This document shows, in pieces, positions 25,401 through 35,613 of a stretch of 64,000 nucleotides of DNA. The notes beneath the pieces are model-generated. The model did not search any database and was not told where the DNA came from. It saw only the letters and a list, made by a program, of their open reading frames with translations. Origin of the DNA: Pochonia chlamydosporia 170 (Eukaryota; Ascomycota; Sordariomycetes; Hypocreales; Clavicipitaceae); contig NC_035790.1 of NCBI RefSeq assembly GCF_001653235.2, positions 6,138,001 through 6,202,000 on the forward strand. Reading direction: 5' to 3'. Made by a program: the position numbers and the translations under genes. Position 1 is the first letter of the stretch. Each line of letters starts with the position of its first letter.

Positions 25401-26073
25401 TGTCAATACGGCGCTGATATCGGGTGCTCACTGAGAGTTCTGCCGCTGCAGCGGATAGTCCACTTGTGGCTGATATGCAGGAAATGTCTATTTAGACTAC
25501 ATGATTTAGTTTATCCTTGGTTCATTACATATATGTATTAGGTATATATACATGTGAACGAGTTCTTGGACAGATGTCACTTTCTTTGCCCAACAGCAAC
25601 AACAATGGGATTTTTCTGCTATACCACGCCACGTTGTATGTAGTGAATAGCTGGGAGTTGTGAAGAGTAACCTTAGGGGGAATAAAAAGCACTCCCTTCT
25701 GATAATCAGAACTAAAAAGATCTAGTTTAGTGTTGTCTGGACTGAACTTCTGTTCCTCTGCCTTGTGTGCAGTGGAAGTAGAGCCTAAGTCTAGGTTAGG
25801 CTGGTCGGGGCTGACCAACAATACTCTTGCCGGACCGTTTCGGTCCGTCAGAAACCCCACTATCCACGACCACCGAAAGCTGTGGCGGGGCAAAAGATCG
25901 GAAAACTCCAGCTCAAAGATCCGAGCCGTGGATGCCAATACCCTCAGCTTCGGTATCGTGCCCAGGAATTTTCTCTACGGAAAAGACGGCTGGCCTTGAA
26001 AATCGGTTACTCAAGCCTCGAAGCGACTTTTACTGCGCTGATTCCTACACGACACGACTCGGCCGCAAAAACG

Positions 26074-28444
26074 ATGGAAGCCGACATCAGAGCTGTGCTT
26101 CCAAATATCGACCCAGTGGTCTCAGACTACTCTGTCGGTTACCTGACGCACGCTTCAACCGCCTGGACCGACGATGATGACGCATCTGGTCTGTCGCCCC
26201 TAAGCGAAGCCGCCGCTGCCATCACCGAACTTCTGCTCTCCGCCTCTGGCGATTTCACCCCCTCTGCCGAAGAAAAGGTCAAGCAACTCGTGGAGAAATG
26301 GGTCGACAAGTACGCCGAAGCAAATGGAGGGCTGCGGACCGGTCCTTCAATTGTGAAGAGGTTAGACCAGACTATTCAGGTCAGCACACAGCGCAACATG
26401 TCGTCAACGCTCGCCGTAGCCACCGGTGGTGTTGATCTGGAGCAAGCCAATGCGAGAAAAGTCGAGTCCAAGGTCGATCGCAAGAAGCTTGAAAAGGCGG
26501 AGCGCAAAATCGCCGCCAAGCAACAAAAGAAGACCTTCAAGGTTGTCGAGTATGAGGCGTCGAGACTGCTGGACCAACCCGAGGATACGCAATCGTACGA
26601 AGAATTTTACATGGCTGTCAATCCACTCCAAATCGGCAGCTCTAGCTCAAACAAGACAAAAGACGTCAAACTTGACAATATCGATGTGTCGATTGGCGGA
26701 AATAGAATTCTTTCGGATACTACCCTTACGCTCGCATATGGCCATCGGTATGGTTTGGTTGGTAACAACGGTGTGGGTAAATCCACACTGTTGCGAGCAC
26801 TGTCCAGGAGAGAAGTCGCTATTCCTACACATATTTCCATTTTGCACGTGGAACAAGAAGTATGTACCCGGTAACAAGGATTGGGAAAACGCAGATAAGC
26901 TAACTATATTTGTAGATTACTGGAGATGATACCCCTGCCTTACAAGCAGTTCTTGACGCAGATGTTTGGCGCAAGGTTCTGCTCAGAGAGCAAGACGTAA
27001 GTCAAATGGAATTTTCATGCCCTAAATGGCCCCTGAGATATACTGACGAATAAAATAGGAGCTCGTTGCTAGTTTGGCTGATCTGGAGGCTCGCCGAGCC
27101 CCTCTAGCCGACACTTCCGCCGATGCCGCGAAGCTTGACCACGAAAAGGAAGCCAAAGATGGAAAACTTGGAGATATTCAAGCCAAATTGGCCGAAATGG
27201 AATCCGACAAGGCAGAATCAAGGGCAGCCAGTATTCTGGCAGGTCTTGGCTTCTCACCCGAGAGACAACAATTCGCTACCAAAACATTCTCTGGTGGTTG
27301 GAGAATGCGTTTGGCGCTCGCTCGTGCCCTGTTTTGCGAACCTGATCTGTTGTTGCTCGACGAACCGTCAAACATGTTGGACGTCCCGTCCATTACTTTC
27401 CTCTCCAACTATCTGCAAGGGTATCCTAGCACAGTGCTTGTCGTTTCTCACGACAGAGCATTCTTGAACGAGGTTGCCACAGATATCATCCACCAACACT
27501 CCGAACGACTCGACTACTACCGCGGTGCCAACTTTGACTCCTTCTACGCCACTCGTGAAGAGAGAAAGAAGGTTGCCAAGAAGGAGTACGAGAACCAAAT
27601 GGCACAGAGAGCTCATCTCCAAGCCTTCATTGACAAGTTCCGTTACAATGCCGCAAAATCCTCCGAGGCCCAATCCCGCATCAAAAAGCTGGAGAAGATG
27701 CCTGTCCTCACACCACCAGAATCAGAGTACAGCGTCAAATTTACCTTTCCCGATGTTGAGAAGCTATCACCCCCTATCATCCAAATGTCCGAGGTCGACT
27801 TTGGATACACACAAGATAAGCCGCTGCTACGAAACGTGGACCTGGATGTTCAATTAGACTCTCGTATCGGTATCGTCGGACCCAACGGTGCTGGTAAGAC
27901 GACGGTTCTCAAACTCCTGATTGGCAAGTTGGCAGTATCAAAGGGCATCGTCACGGCCCACCCGCGTCTTCGCATCGGATTCTTTGCCCAGCACCACGTC
28001 GATGCGTTAGACTTGACTCTCAGCGCCGTCAGCTTCATGTCCAAAACGTATCCCGGAAGGACGGACGAGGAATACCGAAGACAGCTGGGAGCATTCGGTA
28101 TCACCGGCACAACAGGTTTACAAAAGATGGCTCTGCTATCTGGTGGTCAAAAGTCAAGAGTGGCATTTGCTTGTTTGGCCCTGACGAACCCTCATATTCT
28201 CGTGCTTGACGAACCGTCTAATCATCTTGATATTGAAGCGATGGACGCCCTTGCGGAAGCCCTGCAGGCTTTCCAGGGTGGTGTACTGATGGTGTCTCAC
28301 GATGTTACCATGTTGCAGATGGTGTGTACGTCGTTGTGGGTGTGTGATAAGGGGACGGTTGAGAAGTTCGATGGTGATGTACAGGCTTATAAGAAGAAGA
28401 TTTCAGCACAGGCGGATGCGGCTGGCGTTGTTAAGGCTCATTAG
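26074..28444 (+). CDS. GCN20: ABC-F ATPase Gcn20, translational control protein
   Basis: Three exons (26074-26859, 26916-26996, 27059-28444) give 750 residues, close to the 752 of yeast Gcn20. The start MEADIRAVLPNID was chosen because the family begins this way; the frame is open upstream. There are no membrane segments. The two ABC cassettes show Walker A GNNGVGKST (230-238), signature FSGGW (near 366), Walker B LLLLDEP (386-392), then Walker A GPNGAGKTT (563-571), signature LSGGQ (near 649) and Walker B ILVLDEP (669-675). The N-terminal ~190 residues carry the Gcn20-specific region with a charged coiled-coil-like stretch. In yeast, Gcn20 binds Gcn1 on ribosomes and helps uncharged tRNA activate the eIF2-alpha kinase Gcn2 during amino-acid starvation. 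Arb1 is the main alternative, but length and N-terminus fit Gcn20 better. Confidence 0.93.
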
Positions 28445-29512
28445 ACTGGGATTTCGTAGCTACAGAGGATGGCGAGAAATACAAAAACCAATAATGGCCA
28501 GCTTATGTCTCACAGAACGTGAGCATATTGACGTGCTTGTCGACTGTCGATGTTCCCGTTGAAGGGACTCTGTGCAGGTGACGCTCCAATCTCTTGAGTT
28601 GTTTGAATTAAAATTTGGAAGGTGCGCCAAATAGACTGGACATAAGTCACACTGTGATCTGAAATACTATGTAACATGATAATCGTCCTTTGAGGTGTGG
28701 TGTACTTTCTGTATCTTGTTTACTTTCTGGCTGAAGGCTTGCAAGGTGGGCATTTTGATTTGAAGGACTTTAGTCCGCAGCGACATCTTCATTGATGAAA
28801 CAGTGAAAATTGCTCAGTCATTGCCGATATCTTTTGCAGCTTGGCAAAGGCGATGAACAATTTCAGTCGCAACAGAAGCAAGACCAGACACTTGTTGTGA
28901 TGGTGGAAGTTGGACCCAGACTAGTGGGTCAAGCTCATCTCATCTCCCGCGGGCTAGACGGATGTGTAGCGCCACTACAACTGATCAGGGCCGCTGTGGT
29001 AACCTGTAGCTATCTGATCAGGGTTGGGTTCCCAAGCCGTATTATGATGGCAAAAGCATTGTCATCTTGCATCTTTTCATCAGCCTGCTCCCCAACAAAC
29101 GAGGATGGAAGTTCTGTTGCACCAGAACCCTGACCGCTTTGAACCTCAAACCAGCACCCACTCCTTGAGCTTCAGACTGGCCAGCCACTCATAGCCAGGT
29201 GCCTGAGTTGCGACCTTGCCTCTTTAGGACATGCACTGACCACGGTTGTAAACAAGCGAAAGTGAAGGCGGGGCAGGTGCTTTCCCTCACTTCGCTGCAC
29301 CTGCCTCCCCGGTTGGGGGTGGCCAGGTACTGGCGGTGAACCACTTTCCAATTCATCTCCAACAAAAATCAACACCTCCGCCCCGACTTTCTTCTCCCTT
29401 GCTCCCCTACACTACACCATTACGGATCGTGAAGCTCTGCATAGCTCTCGTGATTCTTCAAAACCTCACACATTTTACAAAACCCTCACAATATCGACGA
29501 TAACCCGCCAAT
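28445..29512. other. Intergenic interval with the beta-tubulin promoter
   Basis: No gene is visible. The last ~150 nt before the tubulin start codon are pyrimidine-rich and poor in ATG, as expected for the leader of a highly expressed gene. The upstream part presumably holds the 3' UTR of the ATPase gene. Confidence 0.55.
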
Positions 29513-31272
29513 ATGCGTGAGATTGTGAGTCCCCCTCTGTTGTCTTGGACCCCTCCTCGACGCGTTCCAATGTTGAGCCCCTGATTTTGGTACCCCGCCG
29601 AGCGTGGCCACGTCCATTCACGCCCAACCGATGATTGAGATGAGGCTAAAAGAACGCGATGGATTATATTCATGAATTTTACTGACATTTTACTTTTTTC
29701 TTCCTTGTAGGTTCACCTTCAGACCGGTCAGTGCGTAAGTAGCGGCGTTGCCATCTTTGAACGAAACGACTCGCGATGTGGGGAGCTCACAATGTTTTGG
29801 ATAGGGTAACCAAATTGGTGCTGCTTTCTGGCAGACCATCTCTGGCGAGCACGGCCTTGACAGCAATGGTGTCTACAACGGTACTTCTGAGCTCCAGCTC
29901 GAACGCATGAGCGTGTACTTCAACGAGGTGAGTTTTTGAATGGCTGAAGGTTGATCGCAAGGCATAGCCAGCGTCATGGGGGAGACCCAGTAAACTAACG
30001 CGAATTTCTTCGTGAAAAAGGCCTCTGGTAACAAGTATGTTCCTCGCGCTGTTCTCGTCGATCTTGAGCCCGGTACCATGGACGCCGTCCGTGCTGGTCC
30101 TTTCGGTCAGCTTTTCCGCCCCGACAACTTCGTCTTCGGCCAGTCCGGTGCTGGCAACAACTGGGCCAAGGGTCACTACACTGAGGGTGCTGAGCTTGTC
30201 GACAATGTCCTCGATGTTGTCCGTCGCGAGGCCGAAGGCTGCGACTGCCTGCAGGGTTTCCAGATCACCCACTCTCTTGGTGGTGGTACCGGTGCCGGTA
30301 TGGGAACTCTGTTGATCTCCAAGATCCGTGAGGAGTTCCCCGACAGAATGATGGCCACTTTCTCCGTTGTTCCCTCCCCCAAGGTTTCCGACACCGTTGT
30401 CGAGCCTTACAACGCCACTCTCTCCGTCCACCAGCTCGTTGAGAACTCTGACGAGACTTTCTGCATTGACAACGAGGCCCTGTACGATATCTGCATGCGC
30501 ACCCTTAAGCTGTCTAACCCCTCTTATGGCGACCTGAACTACCTCGTCTCCGCCGTCATGTCTGGTGTCACTACCTGCCTGCGTTTCCCTGGTCAGCTGA
30601 ACTCTGACCTGCGTAAGCTGGCCGTCAACATGGTTCCTTTCCCTCGTCTGCACTTCTTCATGGTCGGCTTCGCTCCCCTGACCAGCCGTGGCGCTCACTC
30701 TTTCCGCGCTGTCAGCGTTCCCGAGCTCACTCAGCAGATGTTTGACCCCAAGAACATGATGGCCGCTTCTGATTTCCGAAACGGTCGCTACCTGACCTGC
30801 TCTGCCATCTTGTAAGTTGAAAAATCAAATCTCTAAACATTTGCAGTATCTCAGTGTTCTAATTCTCAATTACAGCCGTGGCAAGGTCGCTATGAAGGAG
30901 GTTGAAGACCAGATGCGTAACGTGCAGAACAAGAACTCGACCTACTTTGTCGAATGGATCCCCAACAACATCCAGACCGCTCTCTGTGCCATTCCTCCCC
31001 GTGGCCTCAAGATGTCGTCTACCTTTATCGGTAACTCGACGTCCATCCAGGAGCTCTTCAAGCGTGTTGGGGAGCAGTTCACTGCTATGTTCCGTCGCAA
31101 GGCTTTCTTGCATTGGTACACTGGTGAGGGTATGGACGAGATGGAGTTCACTGAGGCTGAGTCCAACATGAACGATCTTGTCTCTGAATACCAGCAGTAC
31201 CAGGATGCTGGTATTGATGAGGAGGAAGAGGAGTACGAGGAGGAGGTTCCTGTCGACGAGCCTCTGGAGTAA
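29513..31272 (+). CDS. benA: Beta-tubulin
   Basis: Five exons (29513-29524, 29711-29734, 29805-29927, 30021-30811, 30876-31272) encode 448 residues. Exon 1 is only four codons, MREI, the tubulin autoregulation tetrapeptide. The GTP-binding loop GGGTGAG lies at 140-146 and the acidic tail ends [17 protein letters not shown]. Together with alpha-tubulin it forms the microtubule heterodimer. The residues most often changed in benzimidazole-resistant fungi are of the usual sensitive type (Phe167, Glu198, Phe200). The several early introns are typical of ascomycete beta-tubulin. A long antisense frame over exon 4 is a codon-bias shadow. The symbol follows Aspergillus usage; tub2 is the equivalent elsewhere. 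Confidence 0.98.
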
Positions 31273-31702
31273 GAAAGCCAAACACTAGTTGTTTGTATTC
31301 GGCCGGCATCTCTCACTTCAAAATGGGCGCTGCATGAGTTGATCAGATTTCACTTCGGGGTTGCGGTGGTAATTACGCCAGAGGGCTTTCCAGATACCTT
31401 TATTATGGAGCGGCGGTGCCACTCTTGTAGCATTGTACGCCAAAAATTGACCAAGCAAGTTCTTGAGTAATATTATTATGAATCTATTGTCTCCAAGCCA
31501 AACGAAAATATTATTTTGAATCGCACTGCCCGTAAATGATGTACGCTTTGGTGGAAGATGGTTGTCGGGTCTGTAGTCAAGCAGGGGCCACGTGATGAAT
31601 GACTAAGCTCAAAAAGTTGAAAGCGAACAGCACTCACCCACGGGCCTGGAGCTTTTCGTAGCAACGCACCAGCATCCGTTGCGACAGCAAGGACAAGACC
31701 CA
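31273..31702. other. Short intergenic interval between tubulin and uL6m genes
   Basis: It contains the tubulin 3' UTR and the leader of the downstream gene; no other feature is seen. Confidence 0.55.
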
Positions 31703-32627
31703 ATGGCCTCAAAGTTTGTCCCTACCAAGGGAAAGGCATTGGGCCATGCCTTGCGCACATCTTCATCTGTAGCATTACCGGGATTCCTGGTACCGGCGTG
31801 GCAGACATTTGCGCAAAGGCAATTCTCGATAACCACGAAGCGACCCTCAAAGCTCGGGCGAACTCCAATTTCGATCCCCCCTGGCGTTGAGTTGTCCATG
31901 GGCGACCTAAAGACGACCAAGGTTGCTACCTCGTATAAGCCTACCGTTAAGAGGACGATTACAGTGAAGGGACCCCTGGGTGAGTTCAGTGGCCGCTGTA
32001 TTTGCTCCGGAGACTGGTTGAGCCAATGGAGGAAAATTGAAAGAATTAGTCTAACCTTGTCTGCAATACAGGAACACTGGAGCTCGATGTCCCCGAATTT
32101 GTGAACCTGCAGCAGGATTTGGAGAATAAGACGGTCCTGCTGGGTGTGGAGGACGCGAATATCAAGCAGCAAAAGGAGATGTGGGGTACGTTTCTGCTTT
32201 CTCCCCCGGAATCTTGGAACGGATCTGAAAAACGCATTGCTAACGACTGTTTTGCATAGGAACGTCATGGTCGTACCTGAGCAACTACGTAATGGGCGTA
32301 TCTGAAGGGCACACGGCCATCCTCCGCCTCGTGGGCGTCGGTTACCGAGCGAGCGTCGAGCGACGCGCCGGCAAGGAGCAGTATCCCGGCCAGAAATTCC
32401 TGTGCTTGAAATTGGGCTTTACGCATCCTGTTGAGGAGGGTATTCCGGAGGGAGTTACTGTGACGACACCCTCGCCGACGAGGATCTTGCTCGAGGGTAC
32501 GGATCGGGAGGTGATTATGTCGTTTGCTGGGCGGGTGAGGCAGTGGCGGCCGCCGGAGCCGTATAAGGGAAAGGGTGTGTTTATCAATGACCAGACTATC
32601 AAGCTGAAGCAGAAGAAGATTAAGTAA
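31703..32627 (+). CDS. MRPL6: Mitochondrial large-subunit ribosomal protein uL6m
   Basis: Three exons (31703-31979, 32072-32185, 32260-32627) give 252 residues. The N-terminus is basic with Ser/Thr/Arg and few acidic residues, consistent with a mitochondrial targeting peptide (cleavage probably before the KLGRTPISIPPGV segment). The mature part shows the two-domain L6 pattern: GRTPISIPPGVEL and VKGPLG in the first domain, then VSEGHTAILRLVGVGYRA and FTHPVEEGIPEGV in the second. The C-terminus is rich in Lys and ends with the YKGKGVFINDQTIKLK segment typical of L6 proteins. It binds the 23S-like rRNA near the factor-binding stalk of the mitoribosome. Its stop faces the convergent nucleotidase gene 276 nt away. 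Confidence 0.93.
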
Positions 32628-32902
32628 ATGTTGGTACGGGCTGCTCTGGGTAGGATAATGGTCGTTGGGTCGAGTTGTGAGAGCTGGTGGCTGGACGAGG
32701 CGTGTATTTGAAAATTTAGGTATAGATGTACTATTAGTTGTGAAATTTACGGAACACCCAAATATAGCATGTATAACTGATGTTGCAAGCTTATTATTCC
32801 AGACTCGTTTCTACCTGCTTTTACTACATCTATTTTAGTAGTGCCCTTTTTCCTATAGGGCTGTCGTTTCTTTTGTGGTTTTACTTGGCAGTGAAAGCCT
32901 GT

Positions 32903-34180
32903 CTAAATCTTCAACACCTCCTGCACAACCTTTAGAACCCGTTCATGAACGGGCAAGGGAGCAGCCACCACGCCCTTGTTATTCGCGAGGGTCCGTCCGA
33001 TACTGAAATCCAGCCTCTTGCCATGGATATCAGTGACTTGGCCACCTGACTCTCTCACAATCAAATCACCAGCAGCGTGGTCCCAGATCTTCTCCTGGTA
33101 GGTAGCCTTCACAGGCAAACGGAGATAAATGTCCCCCGCGCCACGGGCGATAGAGCCATACTTGGCCTGGCTGTCCATCCTGACAGAAGGCTCCGTGATG
33201 CCCAGCTTCTGCGAGATGACGGCCTGATCATCGTGCGCCGAGTGTCCCGCCTCGACGGATTCGCAAAACGTAGCCTTTGTGAGGTCCTCAATGGGCCGCA
33301 TGCCAATATGCTTGCTGTCGGGCGAAAGGCCACCAGTCGTCAGGGGACGGCTATTAGCTCCCTTGTACTCGACGGCGGAGAAGAGCACGCCGCGGCCCTC
33401 GTCGGTAGCGTTGGATCCAATATCTGCTGTGAGGCGGGCTGAATCGTCAACAGGGAGGTTTGGGCAGCCCAAGACGCCAACCCTCACTTCTCCATCGACC
33501 ATAAGTCCCAGACACACGGCATATTGGCCGCCTCTCAGAAACCCCTTTGTTCCGTCAATAGGGTCGATAGTCCAGATGCGGCCCTTGGAGCCACCGGGGC
33601 TGTTTCCAAGGTCAATCAGCTCCAGCATCGAATCAACACTCTTGATGGCGCCGCCGAGCGTCTTTTCGGCCTCCTCATCGTCCAACTTTGTATCCTTGAC
33701 AAGATTCCATATCGTGTCACGCAGGTTGGCATCCTCCTTTAGCTGCGCGGCTTCCTCCTCCGCAACGATAGCATCCTCGGGAAAGTTGTGCTTCAGGGCA
33801 GCAATAATGAGTGCCTGGGCGCCGAAATCACCAATAGTAACGGGAGACTTGTCGTTTTTGTCGACCGTCCCCTTGGCTTTCTCATGAAAGACACGCTTGG
33901 TGAGGATGGTGGCCCGCTGGACGGCGAGCTGCGCAACTTGCAGTTCGTGAGTGTATGACGGGGCGGTTACCATTTTGGCGGTTGGGAGGTGAATTTGTCG
34001 GAGGAGGTGGTTGGATACCTGGCGGAGACGGGAAAGCGCAGAGGTTGAAAGACTTTGCGGGATGAGGAGAGCCAGCGTGAGGATGAGGAGGGCTGAAGTG
34101 ACGAGGAGAGTATATTGTGGGCGTGGGAGCGGGGAGAAAGATGCTGGTTTTATGGGACGAGGTTGATTGCCTGGACGCAT
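32903..34180 (-). CDS. HAL2: 3'(2'),5'-bisphosphate nucleotidase, Hal2 type, with N-terminal membrane segment
   Basis: A single exon of 425 residues. The catalytic part starts near residue 75 and shows the inositol-monophosphatase-superfamily signatures: metal-binding EEE (141-143), WTIDPIDGTKGF (203-214) and WDHAAGD (366-372). The enzyme removes the 3' phosphate from PAP/PAPS, protecting sulfate assimilation and RNA-processing exonucleases; the yeast enzyme is inhibited by lithium and sodium. Unusually, the ATG at 34180 adds about 69 residues with a hydrophobic stretch at about 23-45. The internal ATG at 33973 (MVTAPSYTHELQ) would give a 356-residue soluble form, which matches the usual length of the family. 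The gene is head-to-head with FMC1 across 567 nt. Confidence 0.9.
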   Translation of the reverse strand: MRPGNQPRPIKPASFSPLPRPQYTLLVTSALLILTLALLIPQSLSTSALSRLRQVSNHLLRQIHLPTAKMVTAPSYTHELQVAQLAVQRATILTKRVFHEKAKGTVDKNDKSPVTIGDFGAQALIIAALKHNFPEDAIVAEEEAAQLKEDANLRDTIWNLVKDTKLDDEEAEKTLGGAIKSVDSMLELIDLGNSPGGSKGRIWTIDPIDGTKGFLRGGQYAVCLGLMVDGEVRVGVLGCPNLPVDDSARLTADIGSNATDEGRGVLFSAVEYKGANSRPLTTGGLSPDSKHIGMRPIEDLTKATFCESVEAGHSAHDDQAVISQKLGITEPSVRMDSQAKYGSIARGAGDIYLRLPVKATYQEKIWDHAAGDLIVRESGGQVTDIHGKRLDFSIGRTLANNKGVVAAPLPVHERVLKVVQEVLKI

Positions 34181-34747
34181 GTAATGTAGATGCGTGGAAT
34201 TGGTGGATTCGCGTGCCTCTGATTGTGGATTATGTGGTTTTTGGGTGTCAAGCTGAATGCTGACGGACGTGGGGTGAGGGTGAGGGCCAGAGAGAGAGAT
34301 TTTGGTTGAGGTCGGGACGTCGCGATACCGATTTGGCCGATGGAGACAGAGCGGTGGTTTTTTTGGTGAAGAAGTGGTTGATTTTTTGACTTTGTGTGAA
34401 TTTTCGCCGAACAGGTAACTAGTCTACATTTTAACAATTTCTTTCTATATGTTTATCATTAAATGGTGTCGAGATTCATTGTATGATGACCTCCAACATT
34501 CACTTTCATGGCCCAGATGCCCCTCCTCTCTGACCTCATGGCCGAGCACGCAAGCAGCACACGGCAATTGCTCCACCGATTCCGCCCCACGCCGATAAGC
34601 CGCTCCAATCAACCTCCACTCTCAACTATCATGGACATTTTTCCCACCTCCAAATCGCAACTGCATCTGCAACAACCTCGCCATCACACCAACCCAACTC
34701 AACCCAACCAAAGCAGGCACCACGTCGCCGCAGTCACATCTCCAACC
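34181..34747. promoter_or_regulatory. Shared bidirectional promoter region of the nucleotidase and FMC1 genes
   Basis: The 567 nt between divergent start codons must drive both genes. No specific binding site is recognised. An upstream in-frame ATG for the right-hand gene lies at 34508, so part of this interval could be coding. Confidence 0.5.
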
Positions 34748-35065
34748 ATGTCGACACCGCCGCCCGCCCGCCTCCGCTCCATCTACCGCTCCATCCTGCG
34801 CGAGCTGCCTCCCCGTCCCATCCTCTCCTCGCCCCGAAGCCATCTGCACAACCGCCTGCGCGCCTCATTCCGAGACTCATCCGCCTCCTCGCACGCCCAG
34901 GCAGAGCAACTCGTTGCCTATTTGCGCTCCCAGAGACTATATGTCACCCTGATAGAGCGGTATAATCCTGGCATGGATATGGATGAGGAGGAGAGGGTGA
35001 GGTTGACGGCCAGGAGGGTCGGCATGGATATGCCTGAGTTGTATGGTAGAGGGCAGAAGTTGTAA
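34748..35065 (+). CDS. FMC1: ATP synthase assembly factor Fmc1 (LYR-motif protein)
   Basis: From the ATG at 34748 the product is 105 residues beginning MSTPPPARLRSIYRSILREL, with the LYR-like LRSIYR motif at the start of the first helix. It continues with LHNRLRASF, QAEQLVAYLRSQRLYVTLIE and RYNPGMDMDEEERVRLTARR, the pattern of fungal Fmc1. In yeast, Fmc1 is a matrix protein that supports the Atp12-dependent assembly of the F1 part of ATP synthase, especially at high temperature. The same frame is open to an ATG at 34508, which would add 80 Ser/Pro/His/Gln-rich residues of poor conservation character. I prefer the inner start because the LYR motif then sits at the N-terminus. Confidence 0.82.
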   Translation: MSTPPPARLRSIYRSILRELPPRPILSSPRSHLHNRLRASFRDSSASSHAQAEQLVAYLRSQRLYVTLIERYNPGMDMDEEERVRLTARRVGMDMPELYGRGQKL

Positions 35066-35613
35066 CGGACCGATATACCCATTGACGGACGAATTTGTTT
35101 GAGGAATTGGAGTCCTTGCCGAAAGAGTTCTTGCCGAAAAGTTGAGCATTGTTAGAGGAAGAGAGGAACTACTACTTTGCATCACGGACGACATCCTTTT
35201 GTTCGGGAGCGGTGTTATCATCAGCTGCTACCCTGGCGACTTCATGATAATTTTGAAATCGGATATACCAACACTACAAAATTACCACGCGGTCGACACA
35301 GAGGAACGACACCATCACCCGCTAGATCCTTCTGGGCAACGACATGTACAAACAGGGGGAAGGGGTAAATTGCCATGGAGGCAATTGTATAATACTGTAC
35401 ACTCAATATATCAACTCGATACCCTTCACTGCAAACATTACTCTTGTGCATGTCCTAATCAAAATGCAGACATAAAATCAATTGTGTAAATTCATTCCAA
35501 TCGCCGGCCGTAATTTGATCCTCAATTTGAGGGGGTATCTATCAACAAGAATCCACTATAAAACAGCTACTGCAACGTCCCCTATATCTTGTGTATATGT
35601 TATGGCCATCTGC
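35066..35613. other. Convergent 3' intergenic interval
   Basis: AT-richer sequence between two stop codons. No gene is seen; it presumably contains the 3' UTRs of both neighbours. Confidence 0.55.

Larger units (their letters stand above)
15510..26073. other. 10.5 kb gene-poor interval
   Basis: No open frame here has convincing length, start codon, splice structure and protein-like composition together. The longest frame on minus (25236-24352) starts at GTG and reads as random sequence. The interval holds a purine-rich tract, simple repeats, many CCAGACCAGAC, TACTCCGTA and ACATTGAA motifs, and the promoter of the gene at 26074. Base composition looks balanced, so I see no obvious repeat-induced AT bias. 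A weak two-exon candidate at 22881-23460 is discussed in the findings. Confidence 0.6.

Noticed and set aside
29787..30698. 303-codon open frame on the minus strand over beta-tubulin
   Set aside because: It is antisense to a strongly biased gene; its Val/Gly/Leu/Ser-rich translation mirrors third-position bias of the tubulin exons.
33279..33887. 202-codon plus-strand frame over the nucleotidase gene
   Set aside because: Shadow of the Hal2-type coding frame; Ser/Pro-rich and without recognisable motif.
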